Below the pieces are notes generated by a model. The model had not been told where the DNA came from and ran no database searches. It saw only the letters and a list, made by a program, of their open reading frames with translations. A DNA stretch of 64,000 nt from contig NZ_BSVA01000001.1 of the NCBI RefSeq assembly GCF_030161875.1, forward strand, positions 1,860,001 to 1,924,000, in the 5' to 3' direction. The DNA comes from Homoserinibacter gongjuensis. GTDB lineage: Bacteria; Actinomycetota; Actinomycetes; Actinomycetales; Microbacteriaceae. A program made the translations under genes and the position numbers. Of this stretch, positions 55,930 through 64,000 are shown one piece after another. Each line of letters opens with the position of its first letter. Within the stretch, counting starts at the first letter, position 1.

Positions 55930-56714
55930 GTGAGCAGGCGGGACGAACCGGGGGCACCGGGCTGCTCTACGGCCTCTATCAGGCGCGCCTGCGTCGCCAG
56001 TTGCAGAACGCGACCCTGCCGCACCACGTCGCCATGATCATCGACGGCAACCGCCGCTGGGCGCGCGATCGCGCCCTCGAGACCACCGCATCCGGACACC
56101 GCGCCGGCGCGGAGAAGATGCGCGAGTTCCTCGGCTGGTGCGACGACCTCGGCATCCGCGTCGTCACGATCTACCTGCTCTCGACCGACAACCTCTCCGG
56201 CCGCTCGAGCGACGAGCTCGACCAGCTGTTCGAGATCATCGCCGACCTGGCCGACGACCTCTCCCGCGCGGCCGACTGGCGCATCCAGCACGTGGGCACC
56301 ACCGATGGACTGCCCGACCCGCTCGTCGCCGTGCTCGCGGCCGCCCAGGACCGCACGGCGGGCAACCGGGGCCTGCACGTCAACCTCGCGGTCGGCTACG
56401 GCGGGCGCCGGGAGATCGCGGATGCCATGCGCAGCATCGTGCGCGACCACGGTTCCAAGGGCGGCAGCATCGACGACCTCGCCGGCATCCTCACGCCCGA
56501 ACTGATCGGCGAGCACCTCTACACGCAGGGGCAGCCCGACCCCGACCTCATCATCCGCACCTCGGGTGAGCAGCGCCTCTCGGACTTCATGCTGTGGCAG
56601 TCGGCGCACAGCGAGTTCTACTTCGTCGAGGCCCTGGGGCCCGACCTGCGCGAGGTCGACTTCCTGCGCGCCCTGCGCGCCTACGCCACACGGCACCGCC
56701 GCTACGGACAGTGA
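55930..56714 (+). CDS. uppS: Isoprenyl transferase/undecaprenyl diphosphate synthase (frameshifted)
   Basis: UppS makes the polyprenyl carrier for cell-wall synthesis. The 261-residue product has the catalytic IIDGNRRWAR, LSTDN, and the C-terminal RTSGEQRLSDFMLWQSAHSE with the RxSGxxR diphosphate-binding motif. The frame breaks in the G run at 55950-55954; a sixth G gives VSRRDEPGGTGLLYGLYQARL from GTG 55930. The long amino-terminal segment is typical of actinobacterial enzymes. Confidence 0.93.
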
Positions 56715-56721
56715 GCCCCCG

Positions 56722-57850
56722 ATGACACTGACGATCGACGACTACATCGCCCGCTTCCACGAGGAGCCGGGCTACCTCGACTTCGCCGCGGCCGGACCGA
56801 TCGGCGACTCGGTGCGGGCCGAGACGGAGGCGTTCCACACGCTGCTCGCCGGGGGCGCTTCGGCTCCTTCGCGCCGATCTTCGAGCAGGATGCGCGCGTG
56901 CGCGCCGCGGTCGCCGCCCTCACCGGGTTCCGCTCCGACCAGATCGCCTTCCAACCCAACACGAGCCAGGGGCTCATGCACGTGCTGTTCGGACTCACGG
57001 GGGCGTCGCCCTCTCGCCGAGCGAGTTCCCTTCGCTCCCGTTCGCGGCCGTGCGTGCGCAGCAGGCCCTCGGCGTGGTCACCCCGCAGTGGCTCGAGACC
57101 GACCACGGCCGCGTGACGCCCGGCAACATCCGCGACCAGCTCGACTCCTCGACCGTCGCCGTGGCGGTGAGCCTCGTCGACTTCCGCACCGGACACCTCG
57201 TCGACCTCGAGGGCATCCGTCAGGTGATCGGCGACCGACTGCTGATCGTCGACGCGATCCAGGGCTTCGGCGTGGTCGACGCCCCCTACGAGGTCGCGGA
57301 TGTCGTGGCCGCGGGTGGTCAGAAGTGGGTGCGTTCGGGCTGGGGCACGGGTTTCCTCGCGCTCTCCGATCGCGCGCTCGAGCACCTCACCCCGGTCTGG
57401 TCGGGCTTCACGGCGTCGACGGCCGAGGGGCTGCCGCTCGACGAGGTGCCGCCGCCCGCGAGCGATGCGCGCGCCTACCAGGTCTCCAACAACGACCCGA
57501 TCGCGATGGCGCGCTTCTCGGCCGCTCTCGAGGAGATCGCGGATGTCGGAGTCGCCGCCGTGAACACCCGGCTCGCCGAGCGGGTGAGCGAGGTCATCGA
57601 CATCGCCGACGAGTTCGTGCTTCCGGTCGTCTCGCCGCGTGCCGAGGCGGAGCGGGCGGGGATCGTCGTGCTGCAGCCCGAGCCCGAGCAGTTCACCGTG
57701 CTCGCGGTGGCCCTGCACAATCACGGCGTGAGTATCACGACACGGCAGGGCACGGTGCGCATCTCCCCGCACGCGTCGACGGATGCCGAGACGCTCGGCC
57801 TGCTGCGTTCGGCCCTGCTGTCGTACGCGACGGCATCCGGCGCCCGCTGA
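56722..57850 (+). CDS. Class V aminotransferase/cysteine desulfurase-like protein (two frameshifts)
   Basis: The repaired 376-residue PLP enzyme of fold type I begins YLDFAAAGPIGDSV. The PLP lysine is in AAGGQKWVRSGWG and the cofactor Asp in LIVDAIQGFGV. Breaks are in five-G runs at 56851-56855 and 56999-57003. After repair the joins read LAGGRFGSFAPIFEQ and LTGGVALSPSEFPSLPF. The substrate is unknown. It follows uppS by seven bases and is probably cotranscribed. Confidence 0.85.
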
Positions 57851-57933
57851 GGTCGCTCGATCGATCACCGCGGGTCATCCACCCGGGGCGTGTCGCGCCC
57901 CGGAACCCGAGCCGCGGGCTTAGCGTCAGGTCA

Positions 57934-57950
57934 TCAGGCACCGTGCCTGA
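57934..57950 (+). terminator. Hairpin between the aminotransferase and phoH genes
   Basis: TCAGGCA-CCG-TGCCTGA is a perfect seven-base-pair stem with a three-base loop, 83 bases after the aminotransferase stop. It lacks a T run and could instead belong to the phoH leader. Confidence 0.4.
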
Positions 57951-58007
57951 TCGGAGCGGCCACATAAGTTCGCTACCGTCGAGCCCCTGGCCGATCCGCG
58001 ACAGGAT

Positions 58008-58027
58008 CCGGGTGGCCTCCCACCCGG
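58008..58027 (+). promoter_or_regulatory. Hairpin touching the phoH ribosome site
   Basis: CCGGGTGG-CCTC-CCACCCGG is a perfect eight-base-pair stem. Its 3' arm runs into GGGGA (58026-58030), the likely ribosome site for the GTG at 58035, so folding would restrict translation initiation. Confidence 0.45.
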
Positions 58028-58034
58028 GGATGGA

Positions 58035-59396
58035 GTGGGAGTGCCCGAGCTCGAGAGCCCCAAGCAGAAGTCGACCACCACCGCGACTCGCACGTCGAAG
58101 CAGAAGGAGCGCACCTATGTGCTCGACACCTCTGTTCTGCTGAGCGATCCGCGCTCCATCTACCGGTTCGCCGAGCATTCCGTCGTGCTGCCGGTGGTCG
58201 TGGTGACCGAGCTCGAAGCCAAGCGCAACGACCCCGAGATCGGCTACTTCGCGCGCGCGGCCCTCCGCCTGCTCGACGATCTGCGCGTCGAGCACGAGCG
58301 TCTCGACTTCCCGATCGCGGTGGGGGATGCGGGCGGCACGTTGCGCGTGGAGCTCAACCACTCCAACCTCTCGGTGCTGCCCTCGGGGCTGCAGCTGAAC
58401 GACAACGACTCCCGCATCCTCGCGGTGGCGCTCAACCTCGCCAACGACGGACTGGATGTCGTGGTGGTCTCGAAGGACCTCCCGCTGCGCGTGAAGGCGG
58501 CATCCATCGGCCTCGCCGCCGAGGAGTACCGCGCCGAGCTGGCCGTGGACTCCGGATGGACGGGTGTCGCGGAGCTCGAGATCTCGGGTGAGCAGATGGC
58601 CGAGCTGTACGACGCCGAGACGCTCGTCTCGCGGCAGGTGCAGGACATGCCGGTGAACACGAGCCTCGTCATCCACTCCGAGCGCGGTTCGGCGCTCGGT
58701 CGCGTGACGGGCCGGGGTGAGCTGCGGCTCGTGCGTGGCGACCGCGACGTGTTCGGGGTGCACGGCCGCAGCGCCGAGCAGCGTCTCGCGATCGACCTGC
58801 TGCTCGACCCGGAGGTCGGCATCGTCTCGCTCGGCGGACGTGCCGGCACCGGCAAGTCGGCGCTCGCGCTGTGTGCGGGGCTCGAGGCGGTGCTCGAGAA
58901 GCAGCAACACCGCAAGATCATGGTGTTCCGCCCGCTCTACGCCGTGGGCGGCCAGGAGCTCGGCTACCTGCCGGGCGACAAGGAAGAGAAGATGAGCCCG
59001 TGGGGCCAGGCCGTCTTCGACACCCTCGGCGCGCTCGTCTCCGACAACGTGCTCGAGGAGGTCGTGGAGCGCGGCATCCTCGAGGTGCTCCCGCTCACCC
59101 ACATCCGCGGTCGCTCGCTGCATGACGCTTTCGTGATCGTCGACGAGGCGCAGTCTCTCGAGCGCAACGTGCTGCTCACGGTGCTCTCGCGCATCGGCCA
59201 GAACTCGCGGGTCGTGCTCACGCACGACGTCGCGCAGCGCGACAACCTGCGCGTCGGGCGGCACGACGGGGTGGCATCCGTGATCGAGACCCTCAAGGGC
59301 AACGCGCTGTTCGGCCACATCACCCTCACCCGCAGTGAGCGCTCCGCGATCGCGGCGCTTGTGACCGAGCTGCTGGAGGGCACCGAGCTCGCCTGA
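58035..59396 (+). CDS. phoH: PIN domain-PhoH ATPase fusion
   Basis: The 453-residue PhoH2-type protein joins a PIN RNase domain ([33 protein letters not shown] with acidic active-site residues, about 27-150) to a PhoH ATPase domain (Walker [14 protein letters not shown], Walker [11 protein letters not shown]). Such proteins unwind and cut RNA. GTG 58041 is an alternative start. Two 89-bp elements follow before the convergent fumC. The frame is intact. Confidence 0.92.
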   Translation: MGVPELESPKQKSTTTATRTSKQKERTYVLDTSVLLSDPRSIYRFAEHSVVLPVVVVTELEAKRNDPEIGYFARAALRLLDDLRVEHERLDFPIAVGDAGGTLRVELNHSNLSVLPSGLQLNDNDSRILAVALNLANDGLDVVVVSKDLPLRVKAASIGLAAEEYRAELAVDSGWTGVAELEISGEQMAELYDAETLVSRQVQDMPVNTSLVIHSERGSALGRVTGRGELRLVRGDRDVFGVHGRSAEQRLAIDLLLDPEVGIVSLGGRAGTGKSALALCAGLEAVLEKQQHRKIMVFRPLYAVGGQELGYLPGDKEEKMSPWGQAVFDTLGALVSDNVLEEVVERGILEVLPLTHIRGRSLHDAFVIVDEAQSLERNVLLTVLSRIGQNSRVVLTHDVAQRDNLRVGRHDGVASVIETLKGNALFGHITLTRSERSAIAALVTELLEGTELA

Positions 59397-59427
59397 GCCG
59401 CCCGCGCATCCGCTTCGTCCCCGTCTT

Positions 59428-59516
59428 TGTCGAAAATGCAGGAGTCCCGCCGACGGTCGCCCGAAGTTTCGGGCGGTTCCGGTGGGTCACGAGCGCCGAC
59501 TCCTGCATTTTCGACC
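59428..59516 (+). repeat. 89-bp inverted-end element, copy F
   Basis: Arms at 59428-59444 and 59500-59516 match except the last base. The central hairpin CGCCCGAA-GT-TTCGGGCG is the strongest in the family and is centred 22.5 bases into the interior, like the others, although its sequence is unrelated. Confidence 0.9.
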
Positions 59517-59591
59517 TGGGGGAGTAGTCCGGGCGGATGACGCACCGCTCTGCTGCTTCGGGGTGCCGCCCTCCCGCATCCGTCCCGGTTA

Positions 59592-59680
59592 TGTCGAAAA
59601 TGCAGGAGTCATCGCGCCACACCCCTGACATGGCGGGGCACAGCTGCCCGCGAGTGGCGACTTCTCCTGCATTTTCGACA
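59592..59680 (+). repeat. 89-bp inverted-end element, copy G
   Basis: Exact 17-bp arms at 59592-59608 and 59664-59680. The interior holds CCCC...GGGG and GGGCA-CAGC-TGCCC hairpins. Copies F and G fill most of the 331-base convergent gap 59397-59727; nothing else is evident there. Confidence 0.92.
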
Positions 59681-59727
59681 TTGGCGTGGGGCCACGTGCG
59701 GATGCGGGAGCGTTTCGCGGCGCCCGC

Positions 59728-61124
59728 TCAGCCCGGCTGCGTCATCGAGAGCACGTCGAGCGCGCCGTCGAGCTGCTCCACCGTGAGCTCGCCGCGCTCC
59801 ACGAAACCGAGAGCGATCGTCGCCTCGCGCACCGTGATGCCCTCGGCGACAGCGTGCTTGGCGATCTTCGCCGCATTCTCGTAGCCGATGAACTTGTTGA
59901 GCGGCGTGACGATCGAGGGCGACATGCCCGCGAGCGCGGCGGCGCGCTCGACGTTCGCCTCGAGGCCCTCGACGGTCTTGTCGGCGAGCACGCGCGAGCC
60001 GTTCGCGAGCAGGCGGATCGACTCGAGAAGCGCCGTGCCCATCACCGGGATCGCCACGTTGAGTTCGAAGCTGCCGCTCGCGCCCGCCCACGCGATGGTG
60101 GCGTCGTTGCCGACGACCCGCGCGGCGACCATGAGCACGGCCTCGGGGATCACCGGGTTGACCTTGCCGGGCATGATCGACGAGCCGGGCTGCAGGTCGG
60201 GGATGTGCAGCTCACCCAGGCCGGTGTTGGGGCCCGACCCCATCCAACGCAGGTCGTTGCAGATCTTGGTGAGCGACACCGCGATCACGCGCAGGGCCCC
60301 GGATGCCTCCACGAGGCCGTCGCGGGCACCCTGCGCCTCGAAGTGGTCGGCGGCCTCGGTGATCGGCAATCCGGATGCGGCGGCGAGCTCGGCGATGACC
60401 TTCTGCGGGAAGCCCTTCGGCGTGTTGATGCCGGTGCCGACCGCTGTGCCGCCGAGCGGCACCTCCGCGACGCGGGGAGCGCCGCCTCGATGCGCTCGAT
60501 GCCGAGCCGCACCTGGCGTGCGTAGCCGCCGAATTCCTGACCGAGCGTCACCGGGGTGGCGTCCATGAGGTGGGTGCGGCCGGGCTTCACGGCGTCGGCC
60601 CACAGCGCCGCCTTGGCCTCGAGGGCTGTGGCGAGGTGGTCGAGCGCGGGAACGAGGTCGCCGATGAGGGCGCCCGTCACGGCGACGTGCACCGAGGTGG
60701 GGAACACGTCGTTCGAGGACTGCGACGCGTTCACATGGTCGTTCGGGTGCACCGGGGCACCGAGCTTCTCGGTCGCGAGGGTCGCGAGCACCTCGTTCAT
60801 GTTCATGTTCGAGCTCGTGCCCGAGCCCGTCTGGTAGGTGTCGATGGGGAACTGGTCGTGGTGCGACCCCGCGATGATGTCGTCCGCGGCGGCGACGATG
60901 GCATCCGCGATGCCCTGGTCCAGCACGCCGAGCTCGGCGTTCGCGATCGCGGCGGAGCGCTTGATGCGCGCGAGCGCCACGATCTGGGCGGCCTCGAGCC
61001 CCGTGCCCGAGATGGGGAAGTTCTCGACCGCGCGCTGCGTCTGCGCGCGGTAGAGAGCGGATGCGGGAACCCGCACCTCGCCCATCGTGTCGTGTTCGAT
61101 GCGGTAGTCGGCGTCGATGCTCAT
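59728..61124 (-). CDS. fumC: Class II fumarate hydratase (frameshifted)
   Basis: FumC interconverts fumarate and malate in the TCA cycle. The repaired 465-residue product has [26 protein letters not shown], the [17 protein letters not shown] segment and the signature [12 protein letters not shown] with the catalytic Ser loop. The frame breaks in the G run at 60474-60477; one more base gives [23 protein letters not shown] 61124 is the start. It follows beta-carbonic anhydrase and DUF4245 in usual actinobacterial surroundings, on the same strand. Confidence 0.95.
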
Positions 61125-61181
61125 GACGTGCCTTTCGTGCGGTGTCGCGATGCGGAGTGCGGTGTCGCGAGGGTGTTCGGT

Positions 61182-61816
61182 TCAGACCTCGGCGCCGATG
61201 TCGCCGATCACGATCGACGGCACGACGACGCCTTCGAGGAGCTTGTAGTTGGCGCCCACCACGGCCAGGCGGCCGTCGGCCACCGCGTCCGAGATGAGCT
61301 CGGAACGGGCGACCAGTTCGGTGACCGTGCGGCGCAGGTGGGTGATCCCGACGGTCTCGGCGTCACGCGTCTCGGAGGAACGCACCGCGGGTCGGATGCC
61401 GGCCACGAGGCCCGCGATGTGCGGCGGCAGGGGGTGGCGCCCGGGGCGTCGAGGTCGATGGCGGCGCGGACGGCGCCACAGGTGTCGTGGGCGAGCACGA
61501 CGATGAGCGGCACATCCAGCAGCGCAACCGGATACTCGAGCGACGCGATCGCCGAGTCGGTGATCACGTGACCGGCGTTGCGCACGACGAACAGGTCGCC
61601 GAGCCCCTTGTCGAAGATGATCTCGGCCGCCAGCCGGGAGTCGCTGCATCCGAAGAGCGCGACGTGCGGCTCCTGGAATCCGGCCAGCTCCTCGCGCCGC
61701 TCGACGTTCTGTCGTGGGTGTCGCGGGGTGCCCGCGACGAACCGCTGATTGCCGCGCACCATCTCCCGCCACGCGTCCGCGGGGGTGCGGCGGGTGTCGG
61801 TGTCGGTGGCGGTCAT
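61182..61816 (-). CDS. Beta-class carbonic anhydrase (frameshifted)
   Basis: This enzyme interconverts CO2 and bicarbonate. The zinc ligands and catalytic pair are in CSDSR and HDTCG (Cys, Asp-Arg, His, Cys). The frame breaks in the G run at 61430-61434; one more base gives [22 protein letters not shown] and a 211-residue product. ATG 61816 overlaps the DUF4245 stop, so the two are coupled. It has no signal peptide. Confidence 0.93.
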
Positions 61817-62462
61817 GCGAGCTCCTTCGCGATAGCGGTGGCCAGGAACGCGAACTCCGCGTCCTCTGCGGTTCCGGCGAGCACGATGGTCGAGTCGTCG
61901 GTGGTGGTCACGAGCGCATAGGCGACATTGCCCGGATCGGATGAGGTGCGTCGGTCGTAGCTGGTCCAGTCGACGCCGTCGATGGTGACGGTCGCGCCGG
62001 CGCGCGCGTCGCGCACCTGATCGGCGACCCAGCTCGCATTGGCGTCGATGCCCTGGATGATGGCGAGGTAGTCGCCCGCGGGGGTCGTGAAGCCGGCCGT
62101 CCAGACGGTGACCCCGTCGGAGCCGGTGGTCAGCTGGGCGTGGTTCGCGCTCCAGTCGTCGGGGAGCGGGGTGCGATGATCGGCACATCGCTGACGCCCT
62201 GCGCGGCGGCGGCTGATCCCGCGTAGTCGGCGGGCTCGTACAGCGCACCCCGATCGGGCCGCACGACGACCATGACCAGGAACGCCACGATGGCGAGGGA
62301 TGCCAGTACCGCGATGAAGAGGTTGAGCGCGGTCTGACTGCCGCGGCGTTTGGCGCTCGCGGCGGCCTTGCGCTCGGCCGTCTCCTGCGGGGTCTCGGCA
62401 CGGCCGAGCTCCGCGACGATGGGCCGTCCGGTCTCGTCGACTCCGGTGTCGCGGGGGCTCAC
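61813..62462 (-). CDS. DUF4245 family membrane protein (frameshifted)
   Basis: The repaired 216-residue protein has a charged N terminus, one membrane span ([20 protein letters not shown], about 48-68) and an extracytoplasmic domain with the conserved opening [13 protein letters not shown] and repeats of aromatic and Thr residues. Its function is unknown. The frame breaks in the G run at 62168-62171. GTG 62462 overlaps the xseB stop (GTGA). The gene lies in the usual xseA-xseB-DUF4245 order. Confidence 0.85.
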
Positions 62463-62709
62463 GATTCCTCGGCCGCGGCACGCGCCGCGTCGAGGCGTGC
62501 CTTTGCGCCGACGAGCCACTCCTCGCAGCGACGCGCGAGCGCCTCGCCGCGCTCCCACAGACCCAGCGACTCCTCGAGGGTCGCCGCGCCCTGCTCGAGT
62601 CGGGCGACGACCTGCACCAACTCGTCGCGGGCCTCTTCGTAGCTGAGGGACGCGACGTCGGCCCGGTGCTCGTCGGCCCGGGCCTCGTCCGCACGGGGGC
62701 GTCGGTCAT
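62459..62709 (-). CDS. xseB: Exodeoxyribonuclease VII small subunit (frameshifted)
   Basis: XseB is the small helical subunit of exonuclease VII. No intact frame is present, but adding one base in the G run at 62695-62699 gives an 83-residue product: [20 protein letters not shown], then [20 protein letters not shown], the family core, and [20 protein letters not shown]. It ends AAAEES at 62459. A GGGAG site and TAAGCT (62721-62716) precede the ATG. It lies nine bases after the xseA stop. Confidence 0.88.
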
Positions 62710-62718
62710 GCTCCCAGC

Positions 62719-63914
62719 TTACTCAGCCGTGGCCGCGAGCTCGCCGCGAGCGACGCGGATGCGCAGAGCCGCGCCCGAGGCGACCTGTGCAGGATCGCGC
62801 ACCACGGCATCCGCCGCGTGCACGACGGCGTAGCCGCGGTCGAGGGTGCGCTGTGGCGAGAGCGCCCGCAGCTCGGAGCTGAGCCGGTGCACGGCCGTCT
62901 CGGCGCGCTCGACGCACAGCTGCACGAGGTGGGTGCCGCGATCGACGAGGCGGATGAGGTCTTCGGCCCGCGGCTGGACGAGCGCCTCGGGGTCGGCCAG
63001 CACGGGGCGGGAGCGCAGGGTGGCGATGCGGTCGATCTCGCCGCTGACGAGCGCGCTCATGCGCATCGACATGCGGGCTCGCGCCTGCTGCATGAGCGCC
63101 ACCTCCTCGGCGACATCCGGCACGACGCGCTTCGCCGCATCGGTGGGCGTGGAGGCGCGCAGGTCGGCGACGAGGTCGAGCAGCGGGCTGTCGGCCTCGT
63201 GCCCGATGGCCGAGACGAGCGGCGTGGTGCAGGCGGCCGCCGTGCGCACGAGCTGCTCGTCGCTGAAGACGAGCAGGTTCTGGAAGTCGCCGCCGCCGCG
63301 GGCGACGATGATGACGTCGACCTCGGGATCGGCGTCGAGCTCCCGGATGGCGGCCGCCACCTCTCGGGGCGCCGCGGCACCCTGCACGGCCGCGTGGCGC
63401 ACCCGGAACGCCACCTGCGGCCAGCGCAACTGGGCATTGCGCAGCACGTCTTTCTCGGCATCCGAGTCCTTACCCGTGACCAGGCCGATGCACTGCGGCA
63501 GGAACGGGAGCGGCTTCTTGCGGTCGGCGTCGAAGAGACCCTCCTCGCGCAGGGCGCGCTTGAGCCGCTCGAGCTGCGCCAGGAGGTCGCCGAGCCCGGC
63601 GTGCCGCAGGTCGGAGGCGACCATCGAGAGGGTGCCGCCGCGCATCCAGAAGTCCGGCTTGACGAGGGCCGTGACACGGTCGCCCTGGGCGAACTGCTCG
63701 GTGAGGCGCTGGAGCGTCGAGCTCCATACCGTGAGCGAGACGGTCACATCCTGCTCGAGATCCTTGAGCTTCGCGTAGACGATGCCGCGCGCGAGGTTCC
63801 ACTGCGTGAGCTCGCCTTCGACCCACACCGATCCGAGGCGGTCGATGTAGCCCTTGAGCTCGCCGGAGAGGCGTGCGACGGGCCAGGGGCGTCGGCTGTC
63901 GGCTTCTCGGTCAC
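62719..63914 (-). CDS. xseA: Exodeoxyribonuclease VII large subunit (frameshifted)
   Basis: XseA is the catalytic subunit that degrades single-stranded DNA. The 398-residue repaired product has an N-terminal OB fold ([28 protein letters not shown]), the catalytic core with [28 protein letters not shown] and [26 protein letters not shown], and a helical C terminus. The frame breaks in the G run at 63886-63889. One more base gives a start at GTG 63914 ([16 protein letters not shown]), seven bases after TAGCCT. Confidence 0.93.
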
Positions 63915-63921
63915 GCCGCTC

Positions 63922-63927
63922 AGGCTA
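63922..63927 (-). promoter_or_regulatory. Leaderless -10 box for xseA
   Basis: Minus-strand TAGCCT stands seven bases before the GTG at 63914. From there to 64000 I see no gene I can support. Confidence 0.5.
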
Positions 63928-64000
63928 CGCGAACCCGCCGACTCGCTCCCGATTCCGTGGCGCGGCTGGAGCCGTGACCTCGTGGCGGGAGATACGACCC

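Overview
The window is high-GC actinobacterial DNA, most likely from the family Microbacteriaceae. The evidence is the gene content and order (L25-pth-mfd-mazG, eno-ftsB-DUF501, greA-DUF4307, xseA-xseB-DUF4245-carbonic anhydrase-fumC), frequent GTG starts, many leaderless promoters, and a striking excess of the hexamer GGATGC/GCATCC. No species name can be given from sequence alone.

Layout. 1-15.5 kb: partial zinc alcohol dehydrogenase, 2-hydroxyacid dehydrogenase, an unknown membrane protein, ribosomal protein L25, pth, mfd, a gamma-carbonic-anhydrase-like protein, a CPBP protease, a DHA2 exporter, a secreted nuclease, mazG, a CGNR regulator divergent from an EamA exporter, and a short-chain dehydrogenase. 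15.6-24.7 kb: an ABC-2 exporter pair, hisS, eno, ftsB, DUF501, a subtilase and NDH-2. 24.8-32.8 kb: two paralogous MFS carriers, an epimerase-ECF41-sigma operon with its own matching promoter, one tRNA, and a TetR-MFS-PLP enzyme-lactone oxidase operon. 32.9-36.9 kb: a TetR-ABC exporter operon, lemA and an M48 protease. 36.9-48.9 kb: an accessory arabinoxylan-oligosaccharide locus. 48.9-64 kb: a YcaQ-like protein, an AI-2E family protein, ilvA, an SRPBCC-ArsR pair, greA, DUF4307, hemolysin III, uppS, a class V aminotransferase, a PIN-PhoH protein, fumC, beta-carbonic anhydrase, DUF4245, xseB and xseA.

The accessory locus reads as one system. A LacI regulator and overlapping divergent promoters control a lipoprotein binding protein and two permeases (with no local ATPase), a YesL-like protein, GH39 and GH120 beta-xylosidases, a carbohydrate-esterase-like hydrolase and a GH51 arabinofuranosidase. 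Imported branched and acetylated xylo-oligosaccharides would be taken apart in the cytoplasm. Its core lacks the GGATGC/GCATCC hexamer that fills the flanks, which suggests horizontal acquisition.

Two window-wide observations matter most. First, at least 30 single-base shortfalls, almost all in G or C runs, split essential genes such as eno, pth, mfd, uppS and fumC. I read these as sequencing or assembly errors and give repaired gene spans. Second, six intergenic copies of an exactly 89-bp element carry 17-bp inverted ends (TGTCGAAAATGCAGGAG) and a conserved internal hairpin whose sequence varies while its position does not. This is the best candidate here for an undescribed element.
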